Shown here: positions 1 through 8,516 of the stretch, piece after piece
Layout of the letters: each line of letters begins with the position of its first letter
Position numbering within the stretch: position 1 is the first letter of the stretch
Assembly: GCA_964523575.1 (NCBI GenBank)
Contig: CAZGAV010000019.1
Location: 1 to 53,578, forward strand
DNA from: DAOUTW01 sp964523575
GTDB lineage: Bacteria; Zixibacteria; MSB-5A5; GN15; JAAZOE01
Direction of reading: 5' to 3'
Length of the DNA stretch: 53,578 bases
Notes under the pieces: generated by a model
The model's input: only the letters and a program-made list of their open reading frames with translations
The model's database searches: none
What the model was told of the DNA's origin: nothing
Program-made: the position numbers and the translations under genes

Positions 1-494
1 TGGTCTATCCGGCGGCGGTTCTCGGGCCGGGCGACCCCAAGGCCACCGGTCAATATATTCTCCGAATCGTCAAACGCCGCCTGCCGGCACGGTTGCTCGA
101 GGATAGTGTCTTTACTTTCGTTCATGTTGACGATGTGGCCGAAATTATTTATCAAGCGGCCCTCAAGGAAAATAATATCGGTGAAAAATACCTGGCCGGA
201 AAATTCCAGCATACTTTTGGTGATATTAATCGAATGGTCGGCGAAATCGCGGAAGTGGCTCTGCCGGCTCTCAGCCTGCCCGGGTTTGCGGTAATGCCGA
301 TGGCATGGCTGTTGACCAGAATCGCCGATATCACCAAACGCCCGCCGCTATGGGGAATGGCCCTCGATCAGATGCGGGTCATGAAGGAGGGGGTGCGGGC
401 CGATGGCAGCAAAGCCGAGCGAGAACTGGGAATCGAATATACGCCCGTTCGGGAGGCGATTAAAGAAGCTATTGCTTCCTGTATGAATCCGTGA
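1..494 (+). CDS. NAD-dependent epimerase/dehydratase family protein, C-terminal part (partial)
   Basis: The reading frame is open from the first bases of the window (frame 3), so the true start lies upstream. The visible part is about 163 residues and begins VYPAAVLGPGDPKATGQYIL, the typical middle of an extended short-chain dehydrogenase: substrate-side loop, then FTFVHVDDVAEII, the motif that precedes the C-terminal substrate lobe of epimerase/dihydroflavonol-reductase-like proteins. The end, KAERELGIEYTPVREAIKEAI, matches the usual C-terminal helix pattern of this family. The Rossmann GxxGxxG and the catalytic YxxxK lie outside the window, so the substrate (sugar nucleotide, sterol or flavonol-like) cannot be assigned. 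It converges with the cytochrome gene downstream, with 55 bp between the stops. Confidence 0.85.
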   Translation, partial: VYPAAVLGPGDPKATGQYILRIVKRRLPARLLEDSVFTFVHVDDVAEIIYQAALKENNIGEKYLAGKFQHTFGDINRMVGEIAEVALPALSLPGFAVMPMAWLLTRIADITKRPPLWGMALDQMRVMKEGVRADGSKAERELGIEYTPVREAIKEAIASCMNP

Positions 495-549
495 TCGAAT
501 AAAATCCGGGGCACTTCCCCGATATGAATCGCTTTCTATCAGTAATTGA

Positions 550-1902
550 TCAAAGAACCGGTCCGCATGTGGGCGGCGGTCCGCTCTTGAAGACATAGTT
601 GATCAGATACACGGCATCGCCGACGTTGACTTCGCCGTCGGCATTGGCATCGCCCGCCGGCATGCAGTTGGGGGCCGGTCCGCTTTTAAAGACATAATTG
701 ATCAGATACACGGCGTCGCCGACATTGACTTCCTGATCATCATTGGCGTCTCCGGGATGCGTGCAACAAGACGCCGCCGTCACGCCATGCGGCCCCGGAT
801 CGGTGGGAGTGACGCCATGGCAGACGGAACATTTGTTGAGCGTTCCGGCGTAACCCTGAAGAGCGATATTCTGTACATTATCACGATCGACCCGGCTGGT
901 AACGATGGCATGAGGTTCGCCATGACAGACGCTACAGTACAAATTGCCGTGTCCGCGCGATTCCCGGAAGAGCTTGCCCGGCTCTTCGGCGTAATTGGGG
1001 CCGTGGCATTCCAAAGCGCCACAGGACGGCTCCTGAAACCAGGGTTCGCGGCCGCTGCTGATACTTTCCCCGACCTGCGTTACCGATCCATGACAACTCT
1101 GGCAGACAAAGCCATGCTGAGTGCTCATGATGTCGCGGAGGCATTGGGTATTGGGGCCGGGATGGCATTTGTAACAATCGTTCGTAACCTCGCCGTGCTG
1201 TTTATGAACCGCCTCCGAGAGTGAGGGCAGGTCCGGATTGCCGGTCAACCCCAGAGCATTGGAAGCGTGACAACTGGCGCAGAGCACCGGTTTCACAGCA
1301 GGATCGAAACCGGCTTCGGGGCCATGCAGATTAAGGATGGCCTGCTCGCTACTATGACACCCGGAACTGACGCAGTTTATTTCATTAGAAACCGGCACCA
1401 CCGGGGGAGCCGTGGCCAGAAGCTGTTCGGAGGCATCGTAGACTTTCAAAAGCCCGAGCTGAAAGGGATCCTCATTCACCAGGTCGACATCCACGAAAGG
1501 GGTCAGAGGGACGCCGGTGACGATAAAGTAGTTGTCGACGGCGGCCATATCTCCGGTCAGGCCGTTGCCGGTCAGGCCGACGTTCGGCGGCAGGCTGACG
1601 CCGAAAAGCTGATCCTCATAATCCCAGAAATCGGTCTTGCCGACCGAATAGGTGTTACCGGGGATTTCATAGGTCACATGGAGGTCGGATGTGACCACGG
1701 CCGGGAGGTTAACGCCGTCACCGACCCGGATGACCTGAGCATGAATGTTATTATAAGGCGGCAGGATCACCAAAGTGCCAAAATCTCGATTACTGCAATG
1801 CATCCCCAGATCGTTCCACCCGACGATAATGTAGTCCTGCGCGGGCGCGGACGATGCGAGGAAACAAATTGTGAGACATAGGAATATAACGGATGATTTC
1901 AA
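550..1902 (-). CDS. Secreted multihaem c-type cytochrome with C-terminal dockerin repeats
   Basis: About 450 residues. I place the start at TTG 1902 because AAGAAGG sits 5 nt upstream and the protein then opens with a clean signal peptide (MKSSVIFLCLTICFLASSAPAQ region). An ATG at 1929 has no visible ribosome site. After an N-terminal region of about 170 residues with no motif I recognise come five CXXCH motifs (CASCH, CYKCH, CQSCH and CSVCH twice) and two CX4CH motifs (CVSSGCH, CGALECH), so up to seven covalent haems. Many extra His residues could be distal ligands. The last 70 residues are two dockerin-type calcium-binding repeats (GDANDDQEVNVGDAVYLINY and GDANADGEVNVGDAVYLINY), 33 residues apart. 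The likely role is periplasmic or surface electron transfer; the redox partner is unknown and no oxidoreductase gene is adjacent. CX4CH as a haem site is plausible but unproven here. Confidence 0.85.
   Translation of the reverse strand: MKSSVIFLCLTICFLASSAPAQDYIIVGWNDLGMHCSNRDFGTLVILPPYNNIHAQVIRVGDGVNLPAVVTSDLHVTYEIPGNTYSVGKTDFWDYEDQLFGVSLPPNVGLTGNGLTGDMAAVDNYFIVTGVPLTPFVDVDLVNEDPFQLGLLKVYDASEQLLATAPPVVPVSNEINCVSSGCHSSEQAILNLHGPEAGFDPAVKPVLCASCHASNALGLTGNPDLPSLSEAVHKQHGEVTNDCYKCHPGPNTQCLRDIMSTQHGFVCQSCHGSVTQVGESISSGREPWFQEPSCGALECHGPNYAEEPGKLFRESRGHGNLYCSVCHGEPHAIVTSRVDRDNVQNIALQGYAGTLNKCSVCHGVTPTDPGPHGVTAASCCTHPGDANDDQEVNVGDAVYLINYVFKSGPAPNCMPAGDANADGEVNVGDAVYLINYVFKSGPPPTCGPVL
592..760 (-). 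repeat. Tandem dockerin-coding repeat, 99-bp period
   Basis: Two copies of the same coding unit start at about 592 and 691, 99 bp (33 codons) apart. They are nearly identical over the first 40 bases (for example TTGATCAGATACACGGC in both). High nucleotide identity between the copies suggests recent duplication or gene conversion within the gene. Confidence 0.7.
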
Positions 1903-2374
1903 TTTGACCTTCTTTCGCAGGAGAATCATACGATTTAAATGTACTATTATAGTCCATTTTTGTCAATAAATATTTCTAAATCTTTTCCATGAAGTCATCG
2001 TATTATTTTTAGTAGGCCGCATTCCGAGCCGGACAGCGAATATCTGATATCAATGCGGTTTCCACCTGACTTCCTTCTGAACGGAGTTATCGTTCAAAAC
2101 GGAGCCGAAACCGAATTCGCACCCGGATCCGGGTTATTTAGTACCATGCCCTCACAATTAGTTTTTTGTTGACATCCAATGAGTTATATGGCTATTCGTT
2201 TATAGTATTAGAGGTCAAGGGATTATCGCCTTGATATCTCTAGTTAAGGAGGATATCAAATATCGCAAATCGATAGACTGTAATGAGATGAAGGAGGTAG
2301 CTTATGAAAAATCGCTCATTTATGTATTGAGGCAAAAATCAACCATTACCTATTTAGGAGAAGGGCAATAAAGC
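1903..2374. other. Intergenic region upstream of the TonB receptor operon
   Basis: 472 bp between the divergently transcribed cytochrome and TonB receptor genes. It contains an 8-bp palindrome CGAATTCG (2112-2119), a 14-bp perfect palindrome ACCCGGATCCGGGT (2121-2134), and a TTGACA at about 2169 that could be a -35 element, although no good -10 follows at 17 bp. There are two strong Shine-Dalgarno-like sequences (AAGGAGG at about 2247 and AAGGAGGT at 2291), only the second of which has an ATG behind it. No long ORF is present. Confidence 0.5.
2304..2330 (+). CDS. Putative 8-residue leader peptide (MKNRSFMY)
   Basis: ATG at 2304 lies 5 nt after a perfect AAGGAGGT and opens an 8-codon frame, MKNRSFMY, closed by TGA at 2328. 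It ends 44 nt before the TonB receptor ATG, so it would be translated from the same leader. So strong a ribosome site on so short a frame suggests a regulatory leader ORF rather than a chance ATG, but there is no homology evidence and the region could be only a spurious ribosome-binding site. Confidence 0.35.
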   Translation: MKNRSFMY

Positions 2375-5281
2375 ATGAAACCAAAACTTATCCTGTCGGC
2401 ATGCCTTCTGGCATGTATCTTCCCCGTAATGGTTTTCGGCGCAGTTACCGGTATGATCAAGGGCAAGGTAACTTCTTCGGAAACCGGAGAAGCGCTGACC
2501 GGGGTTTCGGTGTCCGTCAAAGGGACTACGATGGGCGCCAAGACCGATGTGCAGGGCGAGTATGTTATCGTCAATCTTCCGGTAGGAAGCTATACTCTGG
2601 TTTTCAGCTCCATCGGCTACTCTACCCTCGAGGTTGAGGGTTTGCATGTCTCCGCCGATATGATAGCCTTTGAAAACCGCAGCCTGGATGTACAGGTAAC
2701 CGATATCGGAAAAGTCATCACGGTAAAAGCCGAGCGCCCGCTGGTCCAGATTGACAAGACCACCTCTGTCAGCGTTGTGACCGCCGATCAGCTCAGTTCG
2801 ATGCCGATTCGCGGTTTCGAGCAGGCGGTCAGCCTGCAAAACAGTGTCGTCCGGATGCTGATCAATAACGACACCAATGTTCGGTTACGCGGCCAGCGGG
2901 AGTCAAACGCCACTGCCGGCGAGCTCAACCTCCGTGGCGGCCGTCCTTCGGAAGTGGCCTATTATGTGGATGGTTTCTCACAGCAGGATCCGCTGTCGGG
3001 CAACTCCACTTCCAATATTGCCAATAATGCCATCCAGGAGGTCCAGGTGACATCGGGCTCTTTCTCGCCCGAGTATGGCAACGTGGCCTCCGGTATCGTC
3101 AATGTCGTCACCAAGTCCGGCACCGACGTCTATCACGGGACGTTGGATATGGTCTCCGACAATTTTTTCAAGGACAACTACGACCAGAATTTCTATTCCA
3201 TGGATTTCGGCGGCCCCATCCCGAAGATAAACAACGCCTATTTCTTTATCTCCGGCGAGCGCCGCTGGCTGGCCGATCGTTCACCCTCGGTCAAGACCAA
3301 GGACTTTTACGAGGCCGCCCGGCTCGATACCAACAGTTATCTGAGCCTGAATCCGGATCATTTGAACCGCCAGCCGGATAATTCTCTTTCGGGCTGGTCC
3401 TATCAGGGCAAGCTCGATTTCGATTTGACCACTGCCGTCAAGCTGTCTCTGACCGGCACCGGCTCGGTCGACAAATGGCAGGAATACCGGCATAACTTCC
3501 TGTTCGACCCGAACCACAGCCCGCGATACGAGGACAAGAACCTCGGCCTTAACGCTAAGATCGTCCATAATCTCAACCCCAGCACTTACTATAACCTGAG
3601 CGCTTCCTATTTCATGACCGAGCGTATTCGCGGTGACGGCGTGCTGTTTGACAACCTGGCCGCCTATCGGCGCAATTTCGCCAATCCGGAATGGGACGCC
3701 CTGAACCTCTTCCGCAATGGTCGGGCTCAGCTCCCGGCTTCTCAGGTCGACCCCACTATCGCTCCCGATTCGCCGGAAGATACTCTGGTTACGGTGGATT
3801 CTTACTTTAACAACTTCCTCCACCGGAAATCGTCATATTTTGGCGTCAAGGGTGATTTCAACAAGCAGATCGGTTTCGATCATACCGTCAAAGCCGGTTT
3901 CGACTTCGAGCGGCATACGCTCCGGTACTATGAAAACCTGGATCCGACCAACGTGGCGGGTTATTCCGAGGACAATATCAACCGCTATGGTTTCACTGAA
4001 GCCGCGGTCGAGTCCGACAACGAAAATTTTAAAAACAATACCAAAAACCCGTTTAACCTGGGTCTCTATCTCAAGGACCGCTTTGACTGGGAAGGTCTGA
4101 TCATCGACGCCGGCGTGCGTTTCGATTATTTCGACTATCAGGCTTTGCGGATCAAGGATCCCGTGAATCCGCTCGATCCCGGCCGGGCCACCGACGTGGA
4201 TTCGCTCGATCGGAGCGATCTCGAAGACAGCAAGGTCTTCACCCGTCTGTCGCCTCGTCTGGGTATCAGCTTCCCGGTGTCCGACAAGACCCAGTTCCAT
4301 GTCAACTATGGCAAATTTTACCAGCGCCCCGATCTGGTACGGCTCTATGTCGGCTACGACTTTATGGCCGCCCGGCTGGTCCAGCCCGGATCGTATTATC
4401 CCTTCCCGAGCCCGAATCTGGAGCCGGAGAAGGTCACTCAGTATGAAGCGGGCGTGACCCATCAAATCGGCGAGAATACCGTCATCGGCATTACCGCCTA
4501 TTACAAGGATGTTCAGGATCAGACTCAGATCTTCCACCAGTCGCCGGCCAACCCCCTGGCTTACGACTACTTCGCCAATACCGACTACGGCACGGTCAAG
4601 GGTATCGACTTCGATATGGCCATGCGGCGGACGAGGAATATGAGGCTCGATTTCAAATATACTCTGAGCTGGGCGACCGGTACCGGTTCGTATGCCCAGA
4701 CGCAGTTTAATATTGCCTGGCAGAATCCGCTCTACCCGCCCAAGACGACGGCGCCGCTCGATTATGACAAACGGCACAGTCTGCTGTGCATTCTCGATTA
4801 TCGCACCACCAAGGGCGAGGGGCCGAAGTTTGGCGAATATTATCCGCTTGAAAACATGAGCCTGAATATCGTTACCCAGGCTTCCAGCGGTACTCCATAC
4901 ACGCGGATGTACATTTACGACGGGGCCACCGAGGCCGCCGTAAATCCCGAACCGAGAGATAAGATCAACTCCAGTAACCTGCCATGGACGTTCAACATCG
5001 ATCTCAAACTGGAACGGAGTTTCGACATTGGCGAGTTCAAGATTGTTCCTTATCTCTGGGTTCAGAACGTGCTGAACTACGAAAACGTGGGTCTCGTGTA
5101 TGAAGGCTCCGGCGAGCCGGATGTGACCGGATGGCTGGCCACGGCCGACGGCCAGGTCTTTATCAACGATCCGGTCAACCGAGCCCTGGGCGCCGAACAG
5201 CTCTATGACATTAAACAAAACAACCCCAGAAACTATGGCCCGCCACGGGTGATAATGCTTGGTGTGAGAATGGCGTTTTAA
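2375..5281 (+). CDS. TonB-dependent receptor with N-terminal carboxypeptidase-regulatory-like domain
   Basis: 968 residues, a normal length for the SusC/CarboxypepD_reg class. A signal peptide (MKPKLILSACLLACIFPVMVFG) is followed by a beta-sandwich of about 85 residues (GMIKGKVTSSETGEALTGVSV ... LPVGSYTLVFSSIGY). Next comes the plug domain (VVTADQLSSMPIRGFEQ; LRGGRPSEVAYYVDG; IQEVQVTSGSFSPEYGNVASG; VNVVTKSGT), then a long C-terminal barrel ending in Phe (VIMLGVRMAF), as outer-membrane barrels do. It would take up an unknown ligand across the outer membrane using TonB energy. It heads an operon: the next gene starts 21 bp downstream. AGGAG/AAGG lies 10-14 nt before the ATG. No SusD partner is present, so a glycan-uptake role is not supported; the neighbours point instead to an envelope or secretion-related use. 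Confidence 0.92.
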   Translation: MKPKLILSACLLACIFPVMVFGAVTGMIKGKVTSSETGEALTGVSVSVKGTTMGAKTDVQGEYVIVNLPVGSYTLVFSSIGYSTLEVEGLHVSADMIAFENRSLDVQVTDIGKVITVKAERPLVQIDKTTSVSVVTADQLSSMPIRGFEQAVSLQNSVVRMLINNDTNVRLRGQRESNATAGELNLRGGRPSEVAYYVDGFSQQDPLSGNSTSNIANNAIQEVQVTSGSFSPEYGNVASGIVNVVTKSGTDVYHGTLDMVSDNFFKDNYDQNFYSMDFGGPIPKINNAYFFISGERRWLADRSPSVKTKDFYEAARLDTNSYLSLNPDHLNRQPDNSLSGWSYQGKLDFDLTTAVKLSLTGTGSVDKWQEYRHNFLFDPNHSPRYEDKNLGLNAKIVHNLNPSTYYNLSASYFMTERIRGDGVLFDNLAAYRRNFANPEWDALNLFRNGRAQLPASQVDPTIAPDSPEDTLVTVDSYFNNFLHRKSSYFGVKGDFNKQIGFDHTVKAGFDFERHTLRYYENLDPTNVAGYSEDNINRYGFTEAAVESDNENFKNNTKNPFNLGLYLKDRFDWEGLIIDAGVRFDYFDYQALRIKDPVNPLDPGRATDVDSLDRSDLEDSKVFTRLSPRLGISFPVSDKTQFHVNYGKFYQRPDLVRLYVGYDFMAARLVQPGSYYPFPSPNLEPEKVTQYEAGVTHQIGENTVIGITAYYKDVQDQTQIFHQSPANPLAYDYFANTDYGTVKGIDFDMAMRRTRNMRLDFKYTLSWATGTGSYAQTQFNIAWQNPLYPPKTTAPLDYDKRHSLLCILDYRTTKGEGPKFGEYYPLENMSLNIVTQASSGTPYTRMYIYDGATEAAVNPEPRDKINSSNLPWTFNIDLKLERSFDIGEFKIVPYLWVQNVLNYENVGLVYEGSGEPDVTGWLATADGQVFINDPVNRALGAEQLYDIKQNNPRNYGPPRVIMLGVRMAF

Positions 5282-5302
5282 CGAAGGATGAGGAGAACAG
5301 TA

Positions 5303-8300
5303 ATGAAAAGAATAGTTTTAGCGTTGTGCATGGTTGTTCTCCTGGCGTTAACGCTGGGAGCGGCACCAAGACCGGGGAGTTCCGGCAAGGGCACCGTGCC
5401 AATGGCCTTAACCATAGACAACACCGAATATATAAACATCAACAACATCTTGATGTTTGTGACCAATCACGGCAACTTCGGCCGCGATCTGGCCGGTGTT
5501 TTTGGTCGTGACTTCGGGACTTACTATCCCTATAACACAGTCCAGGACATCATCGACGGTAATCTCGTCAGTTCCGTCCTGTATGCCTCGGGTCTGTGGA
5601 TTGGCGCGGTCGATTCGGCGACCGGGGAGACCCGGGTGGCCATCGCCGAATACGAAGACGAATATGTCCCCGGCCCCATGGCCGGCGGCACCTTTCAAAC
5701 GGACAATCCGACCTTCAAGCTGTATAAGCTTTACAAGGACAGTCTGGCCGCCAACCCCAATGACGATTACCTGAACTGGCCGATTGACCAGGGGGCGCCG
5801 TGGAAAATCGATGATGTCTCCGGCGATACGGTCCCCGATGTGATCGGCGACGAGATGCTCTGGGCTGTTTATAACGACGCCGATCCTGGCCAGCACGGCA
5901 ACGATGCCGGCAAGACTGAACCTTTGGGGCTGGAAGTCCGGCAGACGACTTTCGCCTTCAACCGGACCGACCCTCTCGGTAATGTCATCTTTGTCCGACT
6001 GCGGGTTTTCAACCGCGGCGCGAATACACTTAAATCCTGCTATTTCGCTCTCTGGTCCGACCCCGATCTGGGGCAATTCACCGACGATCTGGTAGGTTGC
6101 GATACCGTCCTGTCGATCGGGTTCTGCTATAATGGCGATAATTCCGACAACCAGTTCGGATCGGCGCCTCCCAGTATCGGCTACGACTTTTTACAGGGGC
6201 CGCTGGAATACACCGGCGATTTGAATGATGTCGCCCGCATGTGGGGCACCACCTGGCCGGGCTACAAAAATCTCGGCATGTCGTCGTTCAACAAGTATAT
6301 CAACGGCACCGATCCGGACGACTACCAGCAGGCCTACAATTACATGTCAGGCCTACGGCGCGACGGCAGTCCCTACACGTATCAGGGTATCGTAACCAAA
6401 TACTTCGTTTCGGGTAACCCCGTTACCGGTTCGGGCGACCTCGATGTCGCTCCGGCTGACCGGCGCATGATGCTTTCGACCGGTCCGCTGGATTTCCGTC
6501 CCGGCGATTCGACCGAAATTCTGGCGGCCATCATCGTCGGCCATGGCGCCGACCGGCTGTCTTCGGTTGCGATCATGAAATACAACGACCAGTTCGCGCA
6601 GGACGCCTATGAGAACGAGTTCGAACTGATTCTGCCTCCGGCGGCGCCGGTGGTGACCGTGGCTACTAACGACAACCGGGCCAGCCTGATCTGGACCGAT
6701 ACCTCGGAAGTCGATCACGGAACTTATGCGTTCGAAGGCTACACCATCTATCAGGGCGCCACCGTGACCGGTCCCTGGACCCGCGTCGCCAATTTTGACC
6801 TCGCGAACTTGATTGTGGATATCTATGATCTGGTTCCCGATCCGCTGACCGGCGCCCTGGAAACGCGTTTGGTGAAGAAAGGCTCCGACGCCGGCGTCTT
6901 CCACAGCATCGTCTTCAAGGACGACTATCTGCTGGGCGGGCCGTTGAACAACATGACCGAGTACTACTACAAGGTCGAGGCGTATTCCTACAACCCCGAT
7001 GTCGCGGTGGCCAAAACGCCGACTTCACAGACGGTTGTCAAGGCCACACCGCAATCGCCCATCGCGGGCACTGACTATGAATATAATTTCGCCGATACCG
7101 TGGCGGTCCAGCATGCGGGCGGCTCCGACGGTGTCGTCTTACCTTTTGTCGTCGATTCCAAATTATTCGACGGCTCAACATATCAGGTGACCTTCACCGA
7201 TACCATGGACTTCAAGGTCGACACAACCATCGTCGATAACCCTCCGGATCCCCCGGAGACGACCTTTGTCCACTACAACATCGTCTGGCATCTGGTCAAC
7301 ATCACCACCGGCGATACTATCCTTGGCTGGCAATGGGATCAGTCCGGCGACTCTACTTTTGAGATGATCCCCGGTATTCAGCTCGTGGTTTCCGGCCCGC
7401 CGCTGCTACAGGGTGTCGATTACTCCTATGCCAGCGCCGAGCCGCTCAACCTGAGCCCGGTGGCCGTCGCCGAATGGCGCGATCCATCCGACCCGGAAGC
7501 GCGGTATGAAGGCGGCCGCTGGTTCACGGGCGAAGGCGACGGAGAGCTTCTCTTCGGCGGCGTTTATCTGGCGCCTAATTTCGATCTTACAACATTGGCG
7601 CCGGCCGATTATAAACCGGTCGAAATCCACTGGTATCCGATGGAGAGTTATACCGATCTGACCGGTGATGAACTCTTCACCGTCGGCGAACCGTATGTGG
7701 CCCAGGACGGCCAGGGCGGTTTCATGTACCAGAACTGGAGTGGTGATACGTACGAGGGATTCTTTGATCTTCCCTTCACGGCCTGGGATATCCTTGATCC
7801 GGCCAATCCGCGTCAGCTCAACGCTGTAGTCCGCGACCGCGACGGCAACACCCAGTGGGATATGTCTTTCCTGGCGACGACCGCGGAAGACAGTGCGGCG
7901 TTGCCGAACAACGGCGATCTCCAGTTCAACTACCTCTGGATTCTCAATTCAACCTATGATCCGACCGGGACCATGTACGGCGACGGGACCGGCAACATCG
8001 ACTTCATGGCCGCGGAAAGCGACGCCATGTGGGTTCTCTGGCTGGGTGACCGCGGCAACGGCGGTGAACTGGCCGAAGAGGGGACGCTGACACTGATCCC
8101 CGCCTACGTGAACTCGGTGGCCGATACGTTCACCTTCACGCTGTCGGATACTCTCTTCTTGGCCCATGATGAAGCTCAACTGGAGCGCATCAACGTCGTT
8201 CCCAACCCGTTCTATCTCTACGGTCCCTATGACCCGACCCCGGGCAACTATCAGATTAAATTCCAGCATCTTCCGGCCAATTGCACGATCACCATTTACA

Positions 8301-8497
8301 ACCTCGGCGGCGATTATATCCGGAGGATCGATAAAACCGACCCGGGAACCTCGATCGCCAACTGGGATGCCCGGACGGAAAATGGCCTTCTGGTCGCATC
8401 CGGAATTTATATCTATGTCGTCGATGCCCCCGGCTTTGGTCAGAAGATCGGCAAGATGGCGGTATTCACCGAAACCGAAGTTTTAAAGACATACTAA
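5303..8497 (+). CDS. Large secreted protein with FlgD/T9SS-like C-terminal tail
   Basis: 1064 residues from ATG 5303. The in-frame ATG at 5288 overlaps the GAGGAGA ribosome site of 5303 and is less likely. A signal peptide (MKRIVLALCMVVLLALTLGAA) leads into a long domain rich in aromatic and Asp residues that I do not recognise. A fibronectin-III-like stretch lies around residues 450-580 (PAAPVVTVATNDNRASLIW ... YYYKVEAYSYN). The last 90 residues (INVVPNPFYLYGP ... GNYQIKFQHLPANCTITIYN ... ASGIYIYVVDAPG) are the FlgD-like immunoglobulin fold that serves as a sorting or anchoring tail in FCB-group secreted proteins. It sits between a TonB receptor and a PorV/PorQ-like barrel, with 21 bp and 19 bp gaps, so the three are probably co-expressed and act together at the cell surface. 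The biochemical function is unknown. Confidence 0.8.
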   Translation: MKRIVLALCMVVLLALTLGAAPRPGSSGKGTVPMALTIDNTEYININNILMFVTNHGNFGRDLAGVFGRDFGTYYPYNTVQDIIDGNLVSSVLYASGLWIGAVDSATGETRVAIAEYEDEYVPGPMAGGTFQTDNPTFKLYKLYKDSLAANPNDDYLNWPIDQGAPWKIDDVSGDTVPDVIGDEMLWAVYNDADPGQHGNDAGKTEPLGLEVRQTTFAFNRTDPLGNVIFVRLRVFNRGANTLKSCYFALWSDPDLGQFTDDLVGCDTVLSIGFCYNGDNSDNQFGSAPPSIGYDFLQGPLEYTGDLNDVARMWGTTWPGYKNLGMSSFNKYINGTDPDDYQQAYNYMSGLRRDGSPYTYQGIVTKYFVSGNPVTGSGDLDVAPADRRMMLSTGPLDFRPGDSTEILAAIIVGHGADRLSSVAIMKYNDQFAQDAYENEFELILPPAAPVVTVATNDNRASLIWTDTSEVDHGTYAFEGYTIYQGATVTGPWTRVANFDLANLIVDIYDLVPDPLTGALETRLVKKGSDAGVFHSIVFKDDYLLGGPLNNMTEYYYKVEAYSYNPDVAVAKTPTSQTVVKATPQSPIAGTDYEYNFADTVAVQHAGGSDGVVLPFVVDSKLFDGSTYQVTFTDTMDFKVDTTIVDNPPDPPETTFVHYNIVWHLVNITTGDTILGWQWDQSGDSTFEMIPGIQLVVSGPPLLQGVDYSYASAEPLNLSPVAVAEWRDPSDPEARYEGGRWFTGEGDGELLFGGVYLAPNFDLTTLAPADYKPVEIHWYPMESYTDLTGDELFTVGEPYVAQDGQGGFMYQNWSGDTYEGFFDLPFTAWDILDPANPRQLNAVVRDRDGNTQWDMSFLATTAEDSAALPNNGDLQFNYLWILNSTYDPTGTMYGDGTGNIDFMAAESDAMWVLWLGDRGNGGELAEEGTLTLIPAYVNSVADTFTFTLSDTLFLAHDEAQLERINVVPNPFYLYGPYDPTPGNYQIKFQHLPANCTITIYNLGGDYIRRIDKTDPGTSIANWDARTENGLLVASGIYIYVVDAPGFGQKIGKMAVFTETEVLKTY

Positions 8498-8516
8498 GCA
8501 AGGAAGGAATGTAGCA

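Noticed and set aside
2121..2134. ACCCGGATCCGGGT as a terminator
   Set aside because: The palindrome has no loop and no T run on either strand; at most a protein-binding site.
3833..5218. 461-residue open frame on the minus strand
   Set aside because: It lies wholly antisense to the TonB receptor barrel, has no domain pattern, and its residue bias reflects GC-rich codon mirroring.
5288..5302. Upstream ATG as start of the FlgD-tailed secreted protein
   Set aside because: This ATG overlaps the GAGGAGA ribosome site that serves ATG 5303, and the signal peptide begins properly at 5303.
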